Of a DNA stretch of 64,000 nt, positions 9,083 to 17,624 are shown in pieces. Source of the DNA: Caballeronia sordidicola (lineage in GTDB: Bacteria > Pseudomonadota > Gammaproteobacteria > Burkholderiales > Burkholderiaceae); the NCBI RefSeq assembly GCF_002220365.1, contig NZ_MTHB01000126.1, forward strand, positions 1-64,000, in the 5' to 3' direction. The notes under the pieces were generated by a model. That model worked only from the letters and a program-made list of their open reading frames with translations, was not told the DNA's origin and did not search any database. Each line of letters opens with the position of its first letter. Within the stretch, counting starts at the first letter, position 1. Position numbers and translations under genes: made by a program.

Positions 9083-10211
9083 GTTCAACGCCTGATTCTG
9101 CCGCTTCCCGTGAACCCGCATCCGGTGATGAACCGGATGCGGGCGCGAAACCGCACGCGCCGCAAGTGGATCTCTTCGGGGCGGTGGACGCGCCCGAAAT
9201 CGCGGACAACAAACCAGTTCCCGCAACCCCGTCTCACACAAAAGCCAAATCACGCGGCGGTGTCTTGCCCGCGCTCGCCGCGCCCGATCATCACGCGCTC
9301 GCTCAACGCCTTCCCGACACTGTTCACATTGGCACCTCGACGTGGTCGTTTCCCGGCTGGCGTGACATCGTCTATGGCGACGAATATTCGTCCGCGAAAC
9401 TTTCCCGCGATGGCCTCAACGCGCTCGGCGCGCATCCCTTGCTGCGCTGCGTATCGATAGACCGTTCGTTCTACGGGCCGTTGTCGGTGGCGGACTACGC
9501 GCGCTACGCGAACCAGGTGCCAGCCCATTTCCGCTTCATCGTGAAAGCGCCGGCTTCCGTTACCGACGCCACCGTCCGCGGCGACAAAGGCGCACCCGCC
9601 GGCGATAACCCCGCCTTCCTGAACGCGCGAATCGCCATCGATGAATTCGTGCAGCCGTGCATCGCCGGCCTGGGTGAAAAAGCCGGCGCGCTCGTTTTCC
9701 AGATTCCGCCGTTGCCGGACGCACTGATCGTCGATCAACCGCGTTCCTTGAGCGCCTGTCCGCGTTTCTCAACGCGTTGCCGCCACTGCCCGGCGAAAGT
9801 TGCTACGCGGTGGAATTGCGTGACGCCATCATGCTGACGCCGCGGTTTATCCGCGTGCTGCGTGACGCGAAGGTGCGATATTGCGTCGGCATTCATGCGC
9901 GCATGCCCGATCCCCGGCGCCAGGCGAAGGCGCTCGCGCTATTGGACGAAGGCGGGCTTGGGCCATTGATCGTGCGCTGGAGCCTGCACGGCGGCTTCAA
10001 ATACGAGCAGGCAAAAGCGAAGTACGAGCCGTTCGATAAACTCGTCGATGAAGATCCGGACACGCACGAAGCACTCGCCGAACTCGCGCTGCGCTACGCG
10101 CTCGCGGGGCAGCCGGTGGTGATCGCGGTGAACAACAAGGCGGAGGGTTCGGCGCCGCTGACGTGTTTCAAGATCGCGCAGTACCTGGCGGCCGGGATGC
10201 CGCAGAAATAA
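9046..10211 (+). pseudogene. DUF72 (YecE-like) family gene with a frameshift
   Basis: The reading frame that ends near 9837 carries the DUF72 N-terminal hallmark VHIGTSTWSFPGW (9322 on), SFYGPLS and FRFIVKAPASV, and stays in frame to about FQIPPLPDALIVDQ (9737). The continuation LERLSAFLNALPPLPGESCYAVELRD and the C-terminal half lie in the next frame, to the TAA at 10209-10211. Joining them needs one extra base near 9736-9740. The N-terminus is uncertain: candidate starts run from a GTG at 9046 to later GTGs near 9166-9182. Function of DUF72 proteins is not established. Either a recent pseudogene or a single-base sequencing error. Confidence 0.8.
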
Positions 10212-10222
10212 GCCGCGTGAAT

Positions 10223-10253
10223 AAAAAACGGGCTTCGATTGCGCGTTGCCCGT
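10223..10253 (-). terminator. Probable terminator of msrA
   Basis: On the minus strand, ACGGGC ... GCCCGT (6 bp, 14-base loop) is followed directly by six T residues, 37 bases after the msrA stop codon. Confidence 0.5.
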
Positions 10254-10289
10254 CTTGCCCTGGTGCATTCAACCCTGCCATTCAAACAC

Positions 10290-10850
10290 TCAGCGTTTCA
10301 GCCGATGAGCGAACTTCTGCCTGAACTTCGCCACCTTCGGCGCGACCACGAACGCGCAATATCCTTGATTCGGATGCTGCTCGAAGTAGTTCTGGTGGTA
10401 ATCCTCAGCCGGAAAATAATTGCCGTTCAGGGGCGAGACTTCAGTGACGATCTTGCCGTCGAAGATCCCTTCTTTCTGCAATTCGCCGATCACTTCCTGC
10501 GCGATCTTTCGCTGTTCGTCGGAGTGCGTGAAGATGGACGACCGGTACTGCGTGCCAACGTCATTGCCTTGCCGGTTGAGTTGCGTCGGATCGTGGGTCG
10601 CAAAGAAGATCTCGAGCACGTTGCGGTACCCAATCACCGCCGGATCGAATTCCACCTTGATGACCTCGGCGTGTCCGGTCGTACCGTCGCAGACCTGCTC
10701 GTACGTTGGGTCCTTCACTTGGCCGCCGGCGTAACCCGACTCCACCGACAGCACGCCTTCAACGCCTAAAAAAACCGCTTCGGTACACCAAAAACATCCG
10801 CCGCCAATGGTGGCGGTTTCACGCTTTGCCTGCTCGTCATGCTGCGTCAT
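10290..10850 (-). CDS. msrA: Peptide-methionine (S)-S-oxide reductase MsrA
   Basis: The product has 186 residues. It repairs methionine-S-sulfoxide in proteins. The catalytic motif GGGCFWCTEAVF is at residues 17-28, followed by GVLSVESGYAGG and YDPTQLNRQGNDVGTQYRS-type segments of the MsrA fold. A second cysteine in NQGYCAF near the C-terminus can act as the resolving cysteine. The ATG at 10850 is preceded by CCAGGAGCC, so the longer in-frame start at 10886 is rejected. Confidence 0.95.
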   Translation of the reverse strand: MTQHDEQAKRETATIGGGCFWCTEAVFLGVEGVLSVESGYAGGQVKDPTYEQVCDGTTGHAEVIKVEFDPAVIGYRNVLEIFFATHDPTQLNRQGNDVGTQYRSSIFTHSDEQRKIAQEVIGELQKEGIFDGKIVTEVSPLNGNYFPAEDYHQNYFEQHPNQGYCAFVVAPKVAKFRQKFAHRLKR

Positions 10851-11105
10851 GCTGGCTCCTGGTTCGTGTTCCGCGAGCGCTACCAAATGCGTGCGGAAGC
10901 CTGTGAATCAACCCTGCCAGCTTACTGGTTTTCGGATGTCCGCGTCGCCTGTACGGCCTTTAGCAACGCGGCGAGCAGGCCGATTCCGATAGAATCGTGA
11001 CAATCGCCAATCCTCCGATGACTTCGAAAACTTCATCCGGCTTATTGTTTAGCTATGGTTTGCCGCCTGGATTCCGCCGATACCGTCGAACCTGAACCCA
11101 TCCCG

Positions 11106-11615
11106 ATGAAACGCGCCAATCAACCGAATTTCGACGCTACCGCTTTTCGCGATGCGCTCAGCCAGTTTGCCACCGGCGTCACCGTCATCACCACGCGCGC
11201 CGAATCCGGCCAGTTGATCGGCATTACCGCCAGTTCGTTCAACTCTGTTTCGCTCGATCCGCCGCTCGTGTTGTGGAGCCTTGCGACCAAATCCGCATCG
11301 ATGCCCGTCTTCCAGGCCAATAGTCACTACGTAGTCAACGTGCTCGCAGCAACGCAAGTCGATCTTTGCAAGCGTTTTGCGACCGTCAAGGGCGACCGTT
11401 TTGCCGGCGTGTCACACGCAGCGGGAGACACCGGCATGCCGGTGCTCGACGGTGCGCTCGCGTGGTTCGAATGCCACAACCGCAGCCGCTATCAGGAAGG
11501 CGATCACGTGATCTTCGTGGGTCAGGTGGAGCGATGTGGCGTGCACGAGAATGCAGTGGAGATTGCCCCGCTGGTGTTTCAGGCAGGGCAGTTTCATACG
11601 CTTGGATCGCTGTGA
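11106..11615 (+). CDS. Flavin reductase family protein (NADH:FMN oxidoreductase-like)
   Basis: The product has 169 residues with the FMN-binding split-barrel fold of the DIM6/HpaC family. Visible segments are FATGVTVITTRAESG, IGITASSFNSVSLDPPLVLWSL and, at the end, PLVFQAGQFHTLG. Such proteins supply reduced flavin to two-component monooxygenases or act as standalone reductases. No partner monooxygenase is adjacent. Start MKRANQPNFD at 11106 is preferred, and an in-frame ATG at 11055 would add 17 residues. Confidence 0.85.
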   Translation: MKRANQPNFDATAFRDALSQFATGVTVITTRAESGQLIGITASSFNSVSLDPPLVLWSLATKSASMPVFQANSHYVVNVLAATQVDLCKRFATVKGDRFAGVSHAAGDTGMPVLDGALAWFECHNRSRYQEGDHVIFVGQVERCGVHENAVEIAPLVFQAGQFHTLGSL

Positions 11616-11646
11616 CCGCCCTTGTTCAGCTTGTCACGAGCTTGGG

Positions 11647-12144
11647 TCAAGACGCGCCAGCCGTTCTGTCGATCAAAGCGACCGGTACGCCCGCCTCGTC
11701 CTTCATGGTCTGAAGCACGATGTTGGAGCGGATATCGATCACACCCGGCGCCTTGTAAAGCTTGCTCAAGATGAAGTCCGAATAGTGCTTGAGGTTGTAT
11801 GCGAGCACGCGCAGCACGTAATGTGTGTCACCGGTCACAACAAACGCACCCACCACTTCCGGCCATTCCCGCACCGCGGCCGCGAATTTCTCATGCCAGT
11901 TTTCCTGGTCGTTGCGCATGGAAACATGAACGAACGCCTCCAGTTCCACGCCGAGCCGTTCCCGGTCCAGACACGCGCGATAGCTCGCTATTACCCCTTC
12001 TTCCTCGAGCAGCCGCATGCGGCGCAGACACGCTGAGGGCGAAAGCGAAATCCGCTCAGCCAGATCAAGGTTACTGATGCGACCATCTTCTTGCAGCACC
12101 GACAAAATACGGCAATCCGTTGCGTCCAGTGAGAACCCAGTCAT
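11647..12144 (-). CDS. Lrp/AsnC family transcriptional regulator
   Basis: The product has 165 residues. An N-terminal winged helix-turn-helix (LDATDCRILSVLQEDGRISNLDLAERISLSPSACLRRMRLLEEEGVI) is followed by a RAM ligand-binding domain (FVHVSMRN; VVGAFVVTGDTHYVLRVLA). Lrp-type regulators bind amino acids and form octamers. It converges with the flavin reductase (stop 11615). Its target is not evident: the upstream neighbour is an IclR regulator transcribed in the same direction. Confidence 0.92.
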   Translation of the reverse strand: MTGFSLDATDCRILSVLQEDGRISNLDLAERISLSPSACLRRMRLLEEEGVIASYRACLDRERLGVELEAFVHVSMRNDQENWHEKFAAAVREWPEVVGAFVVTGDTHYVLRVLAYNLKHYSDFILSKLYKAPGVIDIRSNIVLQTMKDEAGVPVALIDRTAGAS

Positions 12145-12285
12145 TTTTTAGTCTCCCTGCGGCTGTTTCATCGAATTATGTTCTAAGAGCCGTGTTTTTG
12201 GGATGTTATTTCTAAATCACCTTTTGACCGATTTCAACCTGATTTGGCTATCAAGGGGCCTCATTCGGCCTTAATCAGCGTTACT

Positions 12286-13101
12286 TCATGCCAGCCGTGC
12301 GGCCAGTGTCCGTAGCTTGGGCGCAACAATATTGCGGAAATACACCTCGTCCATCGACGATGCCGGCCCGCTGCTGCTCAGCACCAGCCATCGCCCATTG
12401 CGAATATCGCGTAAAGGAGCCGCGATCGCGTTCACGTCGGCGTGCCAGTCGCGAAACGAATAACAACAGCCGTCGCGGGCGTAATCGTCTATAGCCTCCC
12501 GCGCTGCCTTCACCAATCGCGCACCGTCTTCGCCATTTTTTACGGCCGCCGCGCCGAGTTCTTCGAGCAAAGCCTCCCGCTGGTCCGACTCCTGCACCGC
12601 CAGATAAGCACGGCCCATTGAACTCGTCAGCATCGACAGCCGTGAACCCGGCGCAAGACCCAGCGTCAGCGCCGTCTCGCTGCGGATGGTTTCCAGATAG
12701 ATCATGTCGAGCCCGTCGCGGCATCCCAACGACACCGCCGCGCCAATTTCCCGAGCAAGAACCCGCATGTGCGGGCGCGCGAGCTCCAGCGCATCGGCCC
12801 CTGCCAGCAACGCGAATCCCAGCGACAGCACGCCTGTGTCGAGCGCGTATTTGCCGGCCGGTTCGTCGAAACGCAGATACCCGAGCGTGGTCAGCGTGTA
12901 CGCAAGACGGTTGACGGTGGCTTTGGGCAGGCCGGTTCTATCGACGAAATCACGATTGCCCAGCAAGGTCTCCCCTGGACGAAACGCTCGCAGCATTTCC
13001 AGGCCGCGGGCGAGCGCGACAACAAACTTGCGTTCGTCGATCCCGTCTGAAGATTCGGAAGACTTCGACGACTCGGAATTCCGGATGGAAGTTATTGGCA
13101 T
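12286..13101 (-). CDS. IclR family transcriptional regulator, probable regulator of gcdH
   Basis: The product has 271 residues. After a Ser-rich N-terminus of about 24 residues comes an IclR winged-helix domain (FVVALARGLEMLRAF; DRTGLPKATVNRLAYTLTTLGYL). A C-terminal effector domain follows (RPHMRVLAREIGAAVSLGCRDG; SMGRAYLA; SFRDWHADVNAIAAPLRD). It is transcribed divergently from gcdH, and a perfect 19-base palindrome of IclR-operator type lies between the two starts. This suggests it controls gcdH and itself. Similar regulators (PcaR/PobR branch) act on aromatic-acid catabolism, but the effector here is unknown. Confidence 0.9.
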   Translation of the reverse strand: MPITSIRNSESSKSSESSDGIDERKFVVALARGLEMLRAFRPGETLLGNRDFVDRTGLPKATVNRLAYTLTTLGYLRFDEPAGKYALDTGVLSLGFALLAGADALELARPHMRVLAREIGAAVSLGCRDGLDMIYLETIRSETALTLGLAPGSRLSMLTSSMGRAYLAVQESDQREALLEELGAAAVKNGEDGARLVKAAREAIDDYARDGCCYSFRDWHADVNAIAAPLRDIRNGRWLVLSSSGPASSMDEVYFRNIVAPKLRTLAARLA

Positions 13102-13135
13102 CGGATGTTAGACTCGATTTTGATTTGCAAAACAT

Positions 13136-13154
13136 TGTTCCGCTTAGCGGAACA
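13136..13154. promoter_or_regulatory. Palindromic operator candidate between iclR and gcdH
   Basis: TGTTCCGC-TTA-GCGGAACA is a perfect inverted repeat with 8-base arms. It sits 34 bases upstream of the IclR start and 46 bases upstream of the gcdH start. Sites of the form GTTCCGC...GCGGAAC are typical binding sites of IclR-family regulators, so this is the probable operator of the neighbouring regulator. Confidence 0.75.
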
Positions 13155-13200
13155 TCAGTCAAGTCCTAAAGTCAGGAATAGAGGAAACAGGAGAAACAAC

Positions 13201-14391
13201 ATGGCCGATGACGCCCGTTTTAGCTGGGAAGATCCGTTGCTGCTGGATCAGCAACTCAGCGACGAAGAACGCATGATCCGCGACGCTGCGTACGCTTACG
13301 CGCAGGACAAGCTGCAGCCGCGTGTGCTCGACGCGTTCCGCAACGAACACACGGACGTGGCGATCTTCCGTGAGATGGGCGAGCTCGGCCTGCTCGGGCC
13401 GACCATTCCGGAACAGTACGGCGGTCCTGGTCTCAACTACGTCAGCTATGGCCTGATCGCTCGCGAAGTTGAACGCGTGGATTCAGGTTACCGGTCGATG
13501 ATGTCGGTGCAATCGTCGCTCGTCATGGTGCCGATCAACGCATTCGGCACCGAGGCGCAGAAGCAAAAATATCTGCCGAAGCTGGCGACCGGCGAATGGA
13601 TCGGCTGTTTCGGTCTCACCGAGCCGAACGCCGGCTCCGATCCCGCCAGCATGACGACACGCGCCAAAAGGGTGGACGGCGGATTTTCGATGTCCGGCCA
13701 GAAGATGTGGATCTCGAATTCACCGATCGCCGATGTCTTTGTCGTGTGGGCGAAGCTGGAAGAAGAGGGCCGCGATCTGATTCGCGGGTTCATCCTGGAG
13801 AAGGGCTGGAAAGGGCTGAGTGCACCTGCTATTCACGGCAAGGTCGGCTTGCGGGCATCGATTACCGGCGAGATCGTGATGGACGAAGTCTTCGTGCCGG
13901 AAGAAAACCTGATGCCGAACGTGAGCGGCCTCAAAGGCCCTTTCACTTGCCTGAATTCGGCGCGCTACGGGATTGCGTGGGGTGCGCTCGGCGCGGCGGA
14001 AGCGTGCTGGCACATGGCACGGCAATACACGCTGGATCGCAAGCAGTTCGGCCGTCCGTTGGCCGCTAATCAGTTGATTCAAAAGAAACTCGCCGACATG
14101 CAGACGGAAATCACCCTCGGGCTGCAAGGCGTCCTGCGTCTGGGCCGCATGAAGGACGAAGGCACGGCGGCCGTCGAAATTACGTCGATCATGAAACGCA
14201 ATTCGTGCGGCAAGGCGCTGGATATTGCGCGACTGGCGCGTGACATGCTCGGCGGCAACGGTATTTCAGACGAATTTGGCGTGGCGCGCCATTTGGTGAA
14301 TCTGGAAGTGGTGAATACGTACGAAGGCACGCACGACATTCACGCGCTGATCCTTGGACGCGCCCAGACCGGGATTCAGGCGTTTTTCTGA
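13201..14391 (+). CDS. gcdH: Glutaryl-CoA dehydrogenase (acyl-CoA dehydrogenase family)
   Basis: The product has 396 residues. This FAD enzyme oxidises and decarboxylates glutaryl-CoA to crotonyl-CoA in lysine, hydroxylysine and tryptophan breakdown. It opens with the GCDH-like FSWEDPLLLDQQL. Acyl-CoA dehydrogenase signatures follow: GCFGLTEPNAGSDPASM, KMWISNSPIADVFVVWAK, RQYTLDRKQFGRPLAANQ, and MLGGNGISDEF...VNTYEGTHDIHALILGRA, whose Glu is the catalytic base position. The ATG at 13201 is preceded by AGGAGA. It is divergent from an IclR regulator. Confidence 0.93.
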   Translation: MADDARFSWEDPLLLDQQLSDEERMIRDAAYAYAQDKLQPRVLDAFRNEHTDVAIFREMGELGLLGPTIPEQYGGPGLNYVSYGLIAREVERVDSGYRSMMSVQSSLVMVPINAFGTEAQKQKYLPKLATGEWIGCFGLTEPNAGSDPASMTTRAKRVDGGFSMSGQKMWISNSPIADVFVVWAKLEEEGRDLIRGFILEKGWKGLSAPAIHGKVGLRASITGEIVMDEVFVPEENLMPNVSGLKGPFTCLNSARYGIAWGALGAAEACWHMARQYTLDRKQFGRPLAANQLIQKKLADMQTEITLGLQGVLRLGRMKDEGTAAVEITSIMKRNSCGKALDIARLARDMLGGNGISDEFGVARHLVNLEVVNTYEGTHDIHALILGRAQTGIQAFF

Positions 14392-14435
14392 GTCAGTACT
14401 TGTCGGGATCGTTACGACTTTTTTTAAGATCGCCG

Positions 14436-14478
14436 AAAGCAAAAAGCCAACGCGTTTCATGCGTTGGCTTTTTGCTTT
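14436..14478. terminator. Bidirectional terminator between gcdH and the peroxiredoxin gene
   Basis: An 18-bp perfect stem (arms 14436-14453 and 14461-14478; AAAGCAAAAAGCCAACGC and its complement) with a 7-base loop lies between convergent stop codons, with T-runs on both strands. Confidence 0.85.
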
Positions 14479-14517
14479 TTACCGCTTGCTGCTCCACCGC
14501 AGGTTCAGCGCAACCGC

Positions 14518-15156
14518 TTACTTGTTCGGTTGCGGCGTCAGGCGCAGGTACGGGCGCACAGCCTTGTAGCCCTTCGGGAATTTGCGCTTGATCTCCTCCG
14601 GGTCTTGCAGCGACGGCACGATCACCACGTCGTCGCCCTGCTTCCAGTTACCCGGCGTCGCAACCTGATGGCTGTCGGTGAGTTGCAGCGAATCGATCAC
14701 ACGCAGGATTTCATCGAAGTTTCGACCCGTGCTCGCCGGATACGTGATGGTCAGGCGGACCTTCTTCTTCGGATCGATGACAAAAAGCGAGCGCACCGTC
14801 AACGTGGCATTCGCGTTCGGGTGAATCATGTCGTATAGCTCGGACACTTTCCGGTCGCCGTCGGCCAGGATCGGAAAACCGACATTAGCCGCCTGCGTCT
14901 CGTTGATGTCCTTGATCCATTCCTTATGCGACTCCACGTTATCGACCGACAACGCAATGGCCTTCACATTGCGTTTCTCAAACTCGCCCGCCAGCTTCGC
15001 GGTCAGGCCCAACTCCGTCGTGCAGACCGGCGTGAAATCCGCCGGATGTGAAAACAGCACGCCCCAGCTGTCGCCTAGCCATTCGTGAAACTTGATACGG
15101 CCAACGCTGGAATCCTGTTCAAAATCGGGCGCCGTGTCGCCTAGACGCAAGCTCAT
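14518..15156 (-). CDS. 1-Cys peroxiredoxin (Prx6 family)
   Basis: The product has 212 residues. The peroxidatic cysteine lies in SHPADFTPVCTTELG (about residue 45), and no other cysteine occurs in the protein. With the C-terminal extension (PGNWKQGDDVVI...YLRLTPQPNK), this identifies the Prx6 type. It reduces peroxides in the cytosol with an external thiol. The start has a GAGGAGACACATC leader. The gene is monocistronic and converges with gcdH. Confidence 0.93.
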   Translation of the reverse strand: MSLRLGDTAPDFEQDSSVGRIKFHEWLGDSWGVLFSHPADFTPVCTTELGLTAKLAGEFEKRNVKAIALSVDNVESHKEWIKDINETQAANVGFPILADGDRKVSELYDMIHPNANATLTVRSLFVIDPKKKVRLTITYPASTGRNFDEILRVIDSLQLTDSHQVATPGNWKQGDDVVIVPSLQDPEEIKRKFPKGYKAVRPYLRLTPQPNK

Positions 15157-15654
15157 GATGTGTCTCCTCGAAGTGATGCACCGCGTTATTCGTCACGCAG
15201 TGCAGGTCTGGTACAGGTTGGTAGCGGGTCTGGGTCTTGTCCGGATTTCGGTCCGGGCTTCGGTCCAACCTCGCTCCGATTTCGTCCGGCATGGCCAGAC
15301 CGCTCAGGCTCTTCCCGACGCGTCTGACCCACCAAAAGTTAAAGCATAAAGGACTAGACCTGCACGACGAACGAACATTCCGTCACATCATCATGCATTT
15401 TTGTAATTTTTCGGCTTCGGCCGGAAACTTTCGCCGACCGGAGCGCCATCCGATCGACACCCCGCTGTGCACCCCGTGCAACCAATCGCCGGCCTCTACG
15501 CGTTGGCGCGATACCCTTTTGGAGGGACCCCGCTGGCGAGCTTGATGACAGCAGGAACAAAACCTGCATGCTTTGTTCTTGGGGCCGGATGGACGCCAAT
15601 AAGCAACCGCTTCTTTGGTACGATTGGCGTAGCCTCACCTGTGTGGAGCCATCA
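15157..15654. other. Intergenic region without a recognisable gene
   Basis: About 500 bases separate the peroxiredoxin and DUF883 starts. Short open frames here lack coding character. The left half holds imperfect tandem copies of a CCGGATTTCGGTCCGGGCTTC-like unit around 15239-15290. The right half holds the inverted repeat listed at 15555-15578 and presumably both divergent promoters. Confidence 0.5.
15555..15578. repeat. Inverted repeat upstream of the DUF883 gene
   Basis: GAACAAA (15555-15561) and TTTGTTC (15572-15578) are perfect complements around a 10-base spacer that itself contains the palindrome GCATGC. It lies about 80 bases upstream of the DUF883 start and could be an operator. 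Confidence 0.35.
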
Positions 15655-15957
15655 ATGTCAGAAATCAATAAGGAGCGATTCATGTCGGATATCAAAACCG
15701 TTCTCGCAGACGCCGAAGACCTGTTGAAACAGGCCGCAAGCGCCACGGGCGAGCGTGCATCCGAGTTGCGCGAGACCGCTCTGACCCGCTTGAAACAAGC
15801 GAAGGAAAGGGCCGCTGACGCACAAGTCGTAGTGATCGAAAAAGGCAAGAAAGCCGCTCGTGCGACCGACGACTTCGTTCACGAACGCCCATGGGCATCA
15901 ATCGGGATTGCGGCGGGTTTAGGCGTCGTCGTCGGTTTGTTGATCAACCGTCGCTAA
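15655..15957 (+). CDS. DUF883 (ElaB/YqjD) family membrane-anchored protein
   Basis: The product has 100 residues. Residues 10-75 are a charged amphipathic coiled-coil-like helix (ADAEDLLKQAASATGERASELRETALTRLKQAKE is its core, quoted in part). The C-terminus is a single transmembrane glycine-zipper segment (SIGIAAGLGVVVGLLI) ending NRR. YqjD/ElaB proteins bind ribosomes at the inner membrane in stationary phase in E. coli. Start MSEINKERFM at 15655 matches family length, and a second ATG at 15682 has a good AAGGAG leader and is an alternative. It heads a probable yqjD-yqjE-like operon. Confidence 0.85.
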   Translation: MSEINKERFMSDIKTVLADAEDLLKQAASATGERASELRETALTRLKQAKERAADAQVVVIEKGKKAARATDDFVHERPWASIGIAAGLGVVVGLLINRR

Positions 15958-16102
15958 TCCTCACCCATCCCGGGGGCCGGGTTAGCCCAGGGTCTTGCCG
16001 CGGTTTGCTACTTGCTATGCACGCGGAGCTAAACCTGGCTGGTGGAAACCGTGACCGCCTGGGACCGCCGGAGTTTTCCTGACCGGCGTCCAGATTAATA
16101 GA

Positions 16103-16132
16103 CCGGCCGGGGCGACTACGCGACCCGGCCGG
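16103..16132. repeat. GC-rich hairpin between DUF883 and YqjE-like genes
   Basis: CCGGCCGGG and CCCGGCCGG (9 bp) flank a 12-base loop, without a T-run. It may limit readthrough into or stabilise the downstream transcript. Confidence 0.35.
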
Positions 16133-16174
16133 AAATCCTCGCGCCAAAAACAACGCGCTTCTCGCGCTTAAGCC

Positions 16175-16555
16175 ATGACGACAGAAAGGCAATCTCAGCA
16201 CGATACGCAAGGGCCGTTGCGCCGCATTGTCAGTTCCGTGTTCGCCATTTTCGAAACACGCCTGGAACTGATCGGCATTGAGCTCGCAGAGGAAAAGGAG
16301 CGGCTGATCGGCGTGCTCTTCCTCGGCCTTGCCGCCATGATGCTCACCATGATGGCGCTTATCACGCTCACGGTGCTGGTCGCGATCGCTTTCTGGGATA
16401 CATACCGGTGGCAATCACTCGCGGCAATCACGGTTGCGTACGCGTTGGTCGCCGTGCTTTGCGCCGTTCGCGCGCGCGCCGGACTGTTCGAGGCCCCCAA
16501 CGTCTTCGACAGCACGATCGCCGAGTTCAAGAAGGACCGCGACACTTTCAATTGA
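16175..16555 (+). CDS. Phage holin family / YqjE-like inner-membrane protein (DUF1469)
   Basis: The product has 126 residues. A cytoplasmic N-terminal helix (SSVFAIFETRLELIGIELAEEKERL) precedes two transmembrane helices (about residues 47-73 and 82-100). The C-terminal tail is FDSTIAEFKKDRDTF. The ETRLELxxxExxEE pattern followed by a two-helix hairpin is the YqjE signature. The 'phage holin' family name does not imply lysis. It sits in the same order as E. coli yqjD-yqjE-yqjK. Confidence 0.85.
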   Translation: MTTERQSQHDTQGPLRRIVSSVFAIFETRLELIGIELAEEKERLIGVLFLGLAAMMLTMMALITLTVLVAIAFWDTYRWQSLAAITVAYALVAVLCAVRARAGLFEAPNVFDSTIAEFKKDRDTFN

Positions 16556-16642
16556 TGTAAGCCAAGGGCTCACCTCATGGCGACGCCCGGGCAGTACGAC
16601 AAAACAGTATTCATCGACGACTTTCCAAGAGCCCGCCACGCC

Positions 16643-17146
16643 ATGAGTCAATACGACGACACCTTCAAAGCTCAGAAGCGAGCGACCGCGCACAAGCTGA
16701 GCACGCCCCACATGCGCGCATTGCGAAAGGAACTGCTGATCGCGCGGGCGGACGTCGAGCGCATGGAACTCGCGCAGGCCGGCGCCGATCTGCGTTACAA
16801 GGTCTCGCATTTCAGCGTCCTTAATTTGCTAATGCCGGGGCGCCGCAAACGCGGCCGGGCATCAGGTGGCAGCGGGTTCATGAGCCGGATGAGCGGACTG
16901 AGCGGACTGTTCAGCGGCGGTGGAGGCCTGGGCCTGTTACTTAAGCAATATCCCGTTGTGAGTTCTCTTGCATCGCTGGTGCTGACGAAACCCGTGCGCT
17001 CCAGGCTGCTAGCGAGCGCGAAACCGATACTCAAGTGGGGTGGTCTGGGCTTGCTGGGCTGGGAGGCGTATCGCGTGTGGCAACAGATGAAGTCGCGTCC
17101 GGACGCACCGTTGTCCCCCGACGTTGTCGTCGATCCGGACGCCTGA
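16643..17146 (+). CDS. YqjK/DUF3318-like hypothetical protein
   Basis: The product has 167 residues from this start. The N-terminal segment LSTPHMRALRKELLIARADVERMEL is a charged helix. A Gly/Arg-rich linker follows (GRRKRGRASGGSG). The C-terminal half has hydrophobic segments (YPVVSSLASLVLT; WGGLGLLGWEAYRVW). Its position after the yqjE-like gene, and its helical N-terminus, suggest the third member of a yqjDEK-like operon. An in-frame ATG at 16577 with AAGGG upstream is an equally possible start. Function unknown. Confidence 0.72.
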   Translation: MSQYDDTFKAQKRATAHKLSTPHMRALRKELLIARADVERMELAQAGADLRYKVSHFSVLNLLMPGRRKRGRASGGSGFMSRMSGLSGLFSGGGGLGLLLKQYPVVSSLASLVLTKPVRSRLLASAKPILKWGGLGLLGWEAYRVWQQMKSRPDAPLSPDVVVDPDA

Positions 17147-17195
17147 CGGGCTAGGCCCGGGCATCCGGACTGTACGGTGCCATTGTTCAATTCGC

Positions 17196-17624
17196 TCATT
17201 TGCCGCTCCAGCACGCCGCCACTTTGGGCGGCGTGAGTTTTTCCGTCGACCGGTTTGACCTGACGCCCGTCACGTCCAGCGAATAGATTCCGCACGCGTC
17301 CTTATCGTCGACCGGCTCGGCTTCGATCGAATACCCCCCGTTCTGCTCCGACTCGCCGAGCATTCGCAACACGTAGACCGCCGTGCCCAACGTGGGCGCC
17401 TGATCGAAGCCAAGGGGCAGCTTGACGGCCGCGTCATTGCTCGAAACGGTTCGGGCGCTCTCCACGTATTGAGCGGCGCGATAGAGCGCCGTCACAGCGT
17501 CCATCCGATGCCCTCTTGCCACCTGCTCCCGATAAACCGGCATGGCGAATGTCGCGATGATCGCCGCCACGCCGAGCGTGATCATCAGTTCGAGCAGCGT
17601 GAAGCCCTTGCCTACCGTGGTCAT
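17196..17624 (-). CDS. pilE: Type IV pilus minor pilin, PilE-like
   Basis: The product has 142 residues. The prepilin peptidase site is VGKG|FTLLELMI with Glu at +5, followed by the hydrophobic N-terminal helix. The mature part has AAQYVESAR and two C-terminal cysteines (DACGIYSL and AACWSGK), which fits the disulfide-bounded D-region of PilE-type minor pilins. It is the last gene of a five-gene operon. Its start overlaps the pilX stop by 4 bases (ATGA). Confidence 0.85.
   Translation of the reverse strand: MTTVGKGFTLLELMITLGVAAIIATFAMPVYREQVARGHRMDAVTALYRAAQYVESARTVSSNDAAVKLPLGFDQAPTLGTAVYVLRMLGESEQNGGYSIEAEPVDDKDACGIYSLDVTGVRSNRSTEKLTPPKVAACWSGK

Noticed and set aside
7664..9253. 529-codon minus-strand open frame
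   Set aside because: It is antisense to the clearly conserved CFAS-type methyltransferase; Arg/His/Val-rich translation is the usual mirror of a high-GC gene.
15237..15545. 102-codon frame between the peroxiredoxin and DUF883 genes
   Set aside because: No ribosome site, low-complexity residues and no domain; treated as intergenic.
16175..16555. Prophage lysis gene (holin)
   Set aside because: The family name is misleading: the neighbours are yqjD-like genes and no phage gene is nearby.
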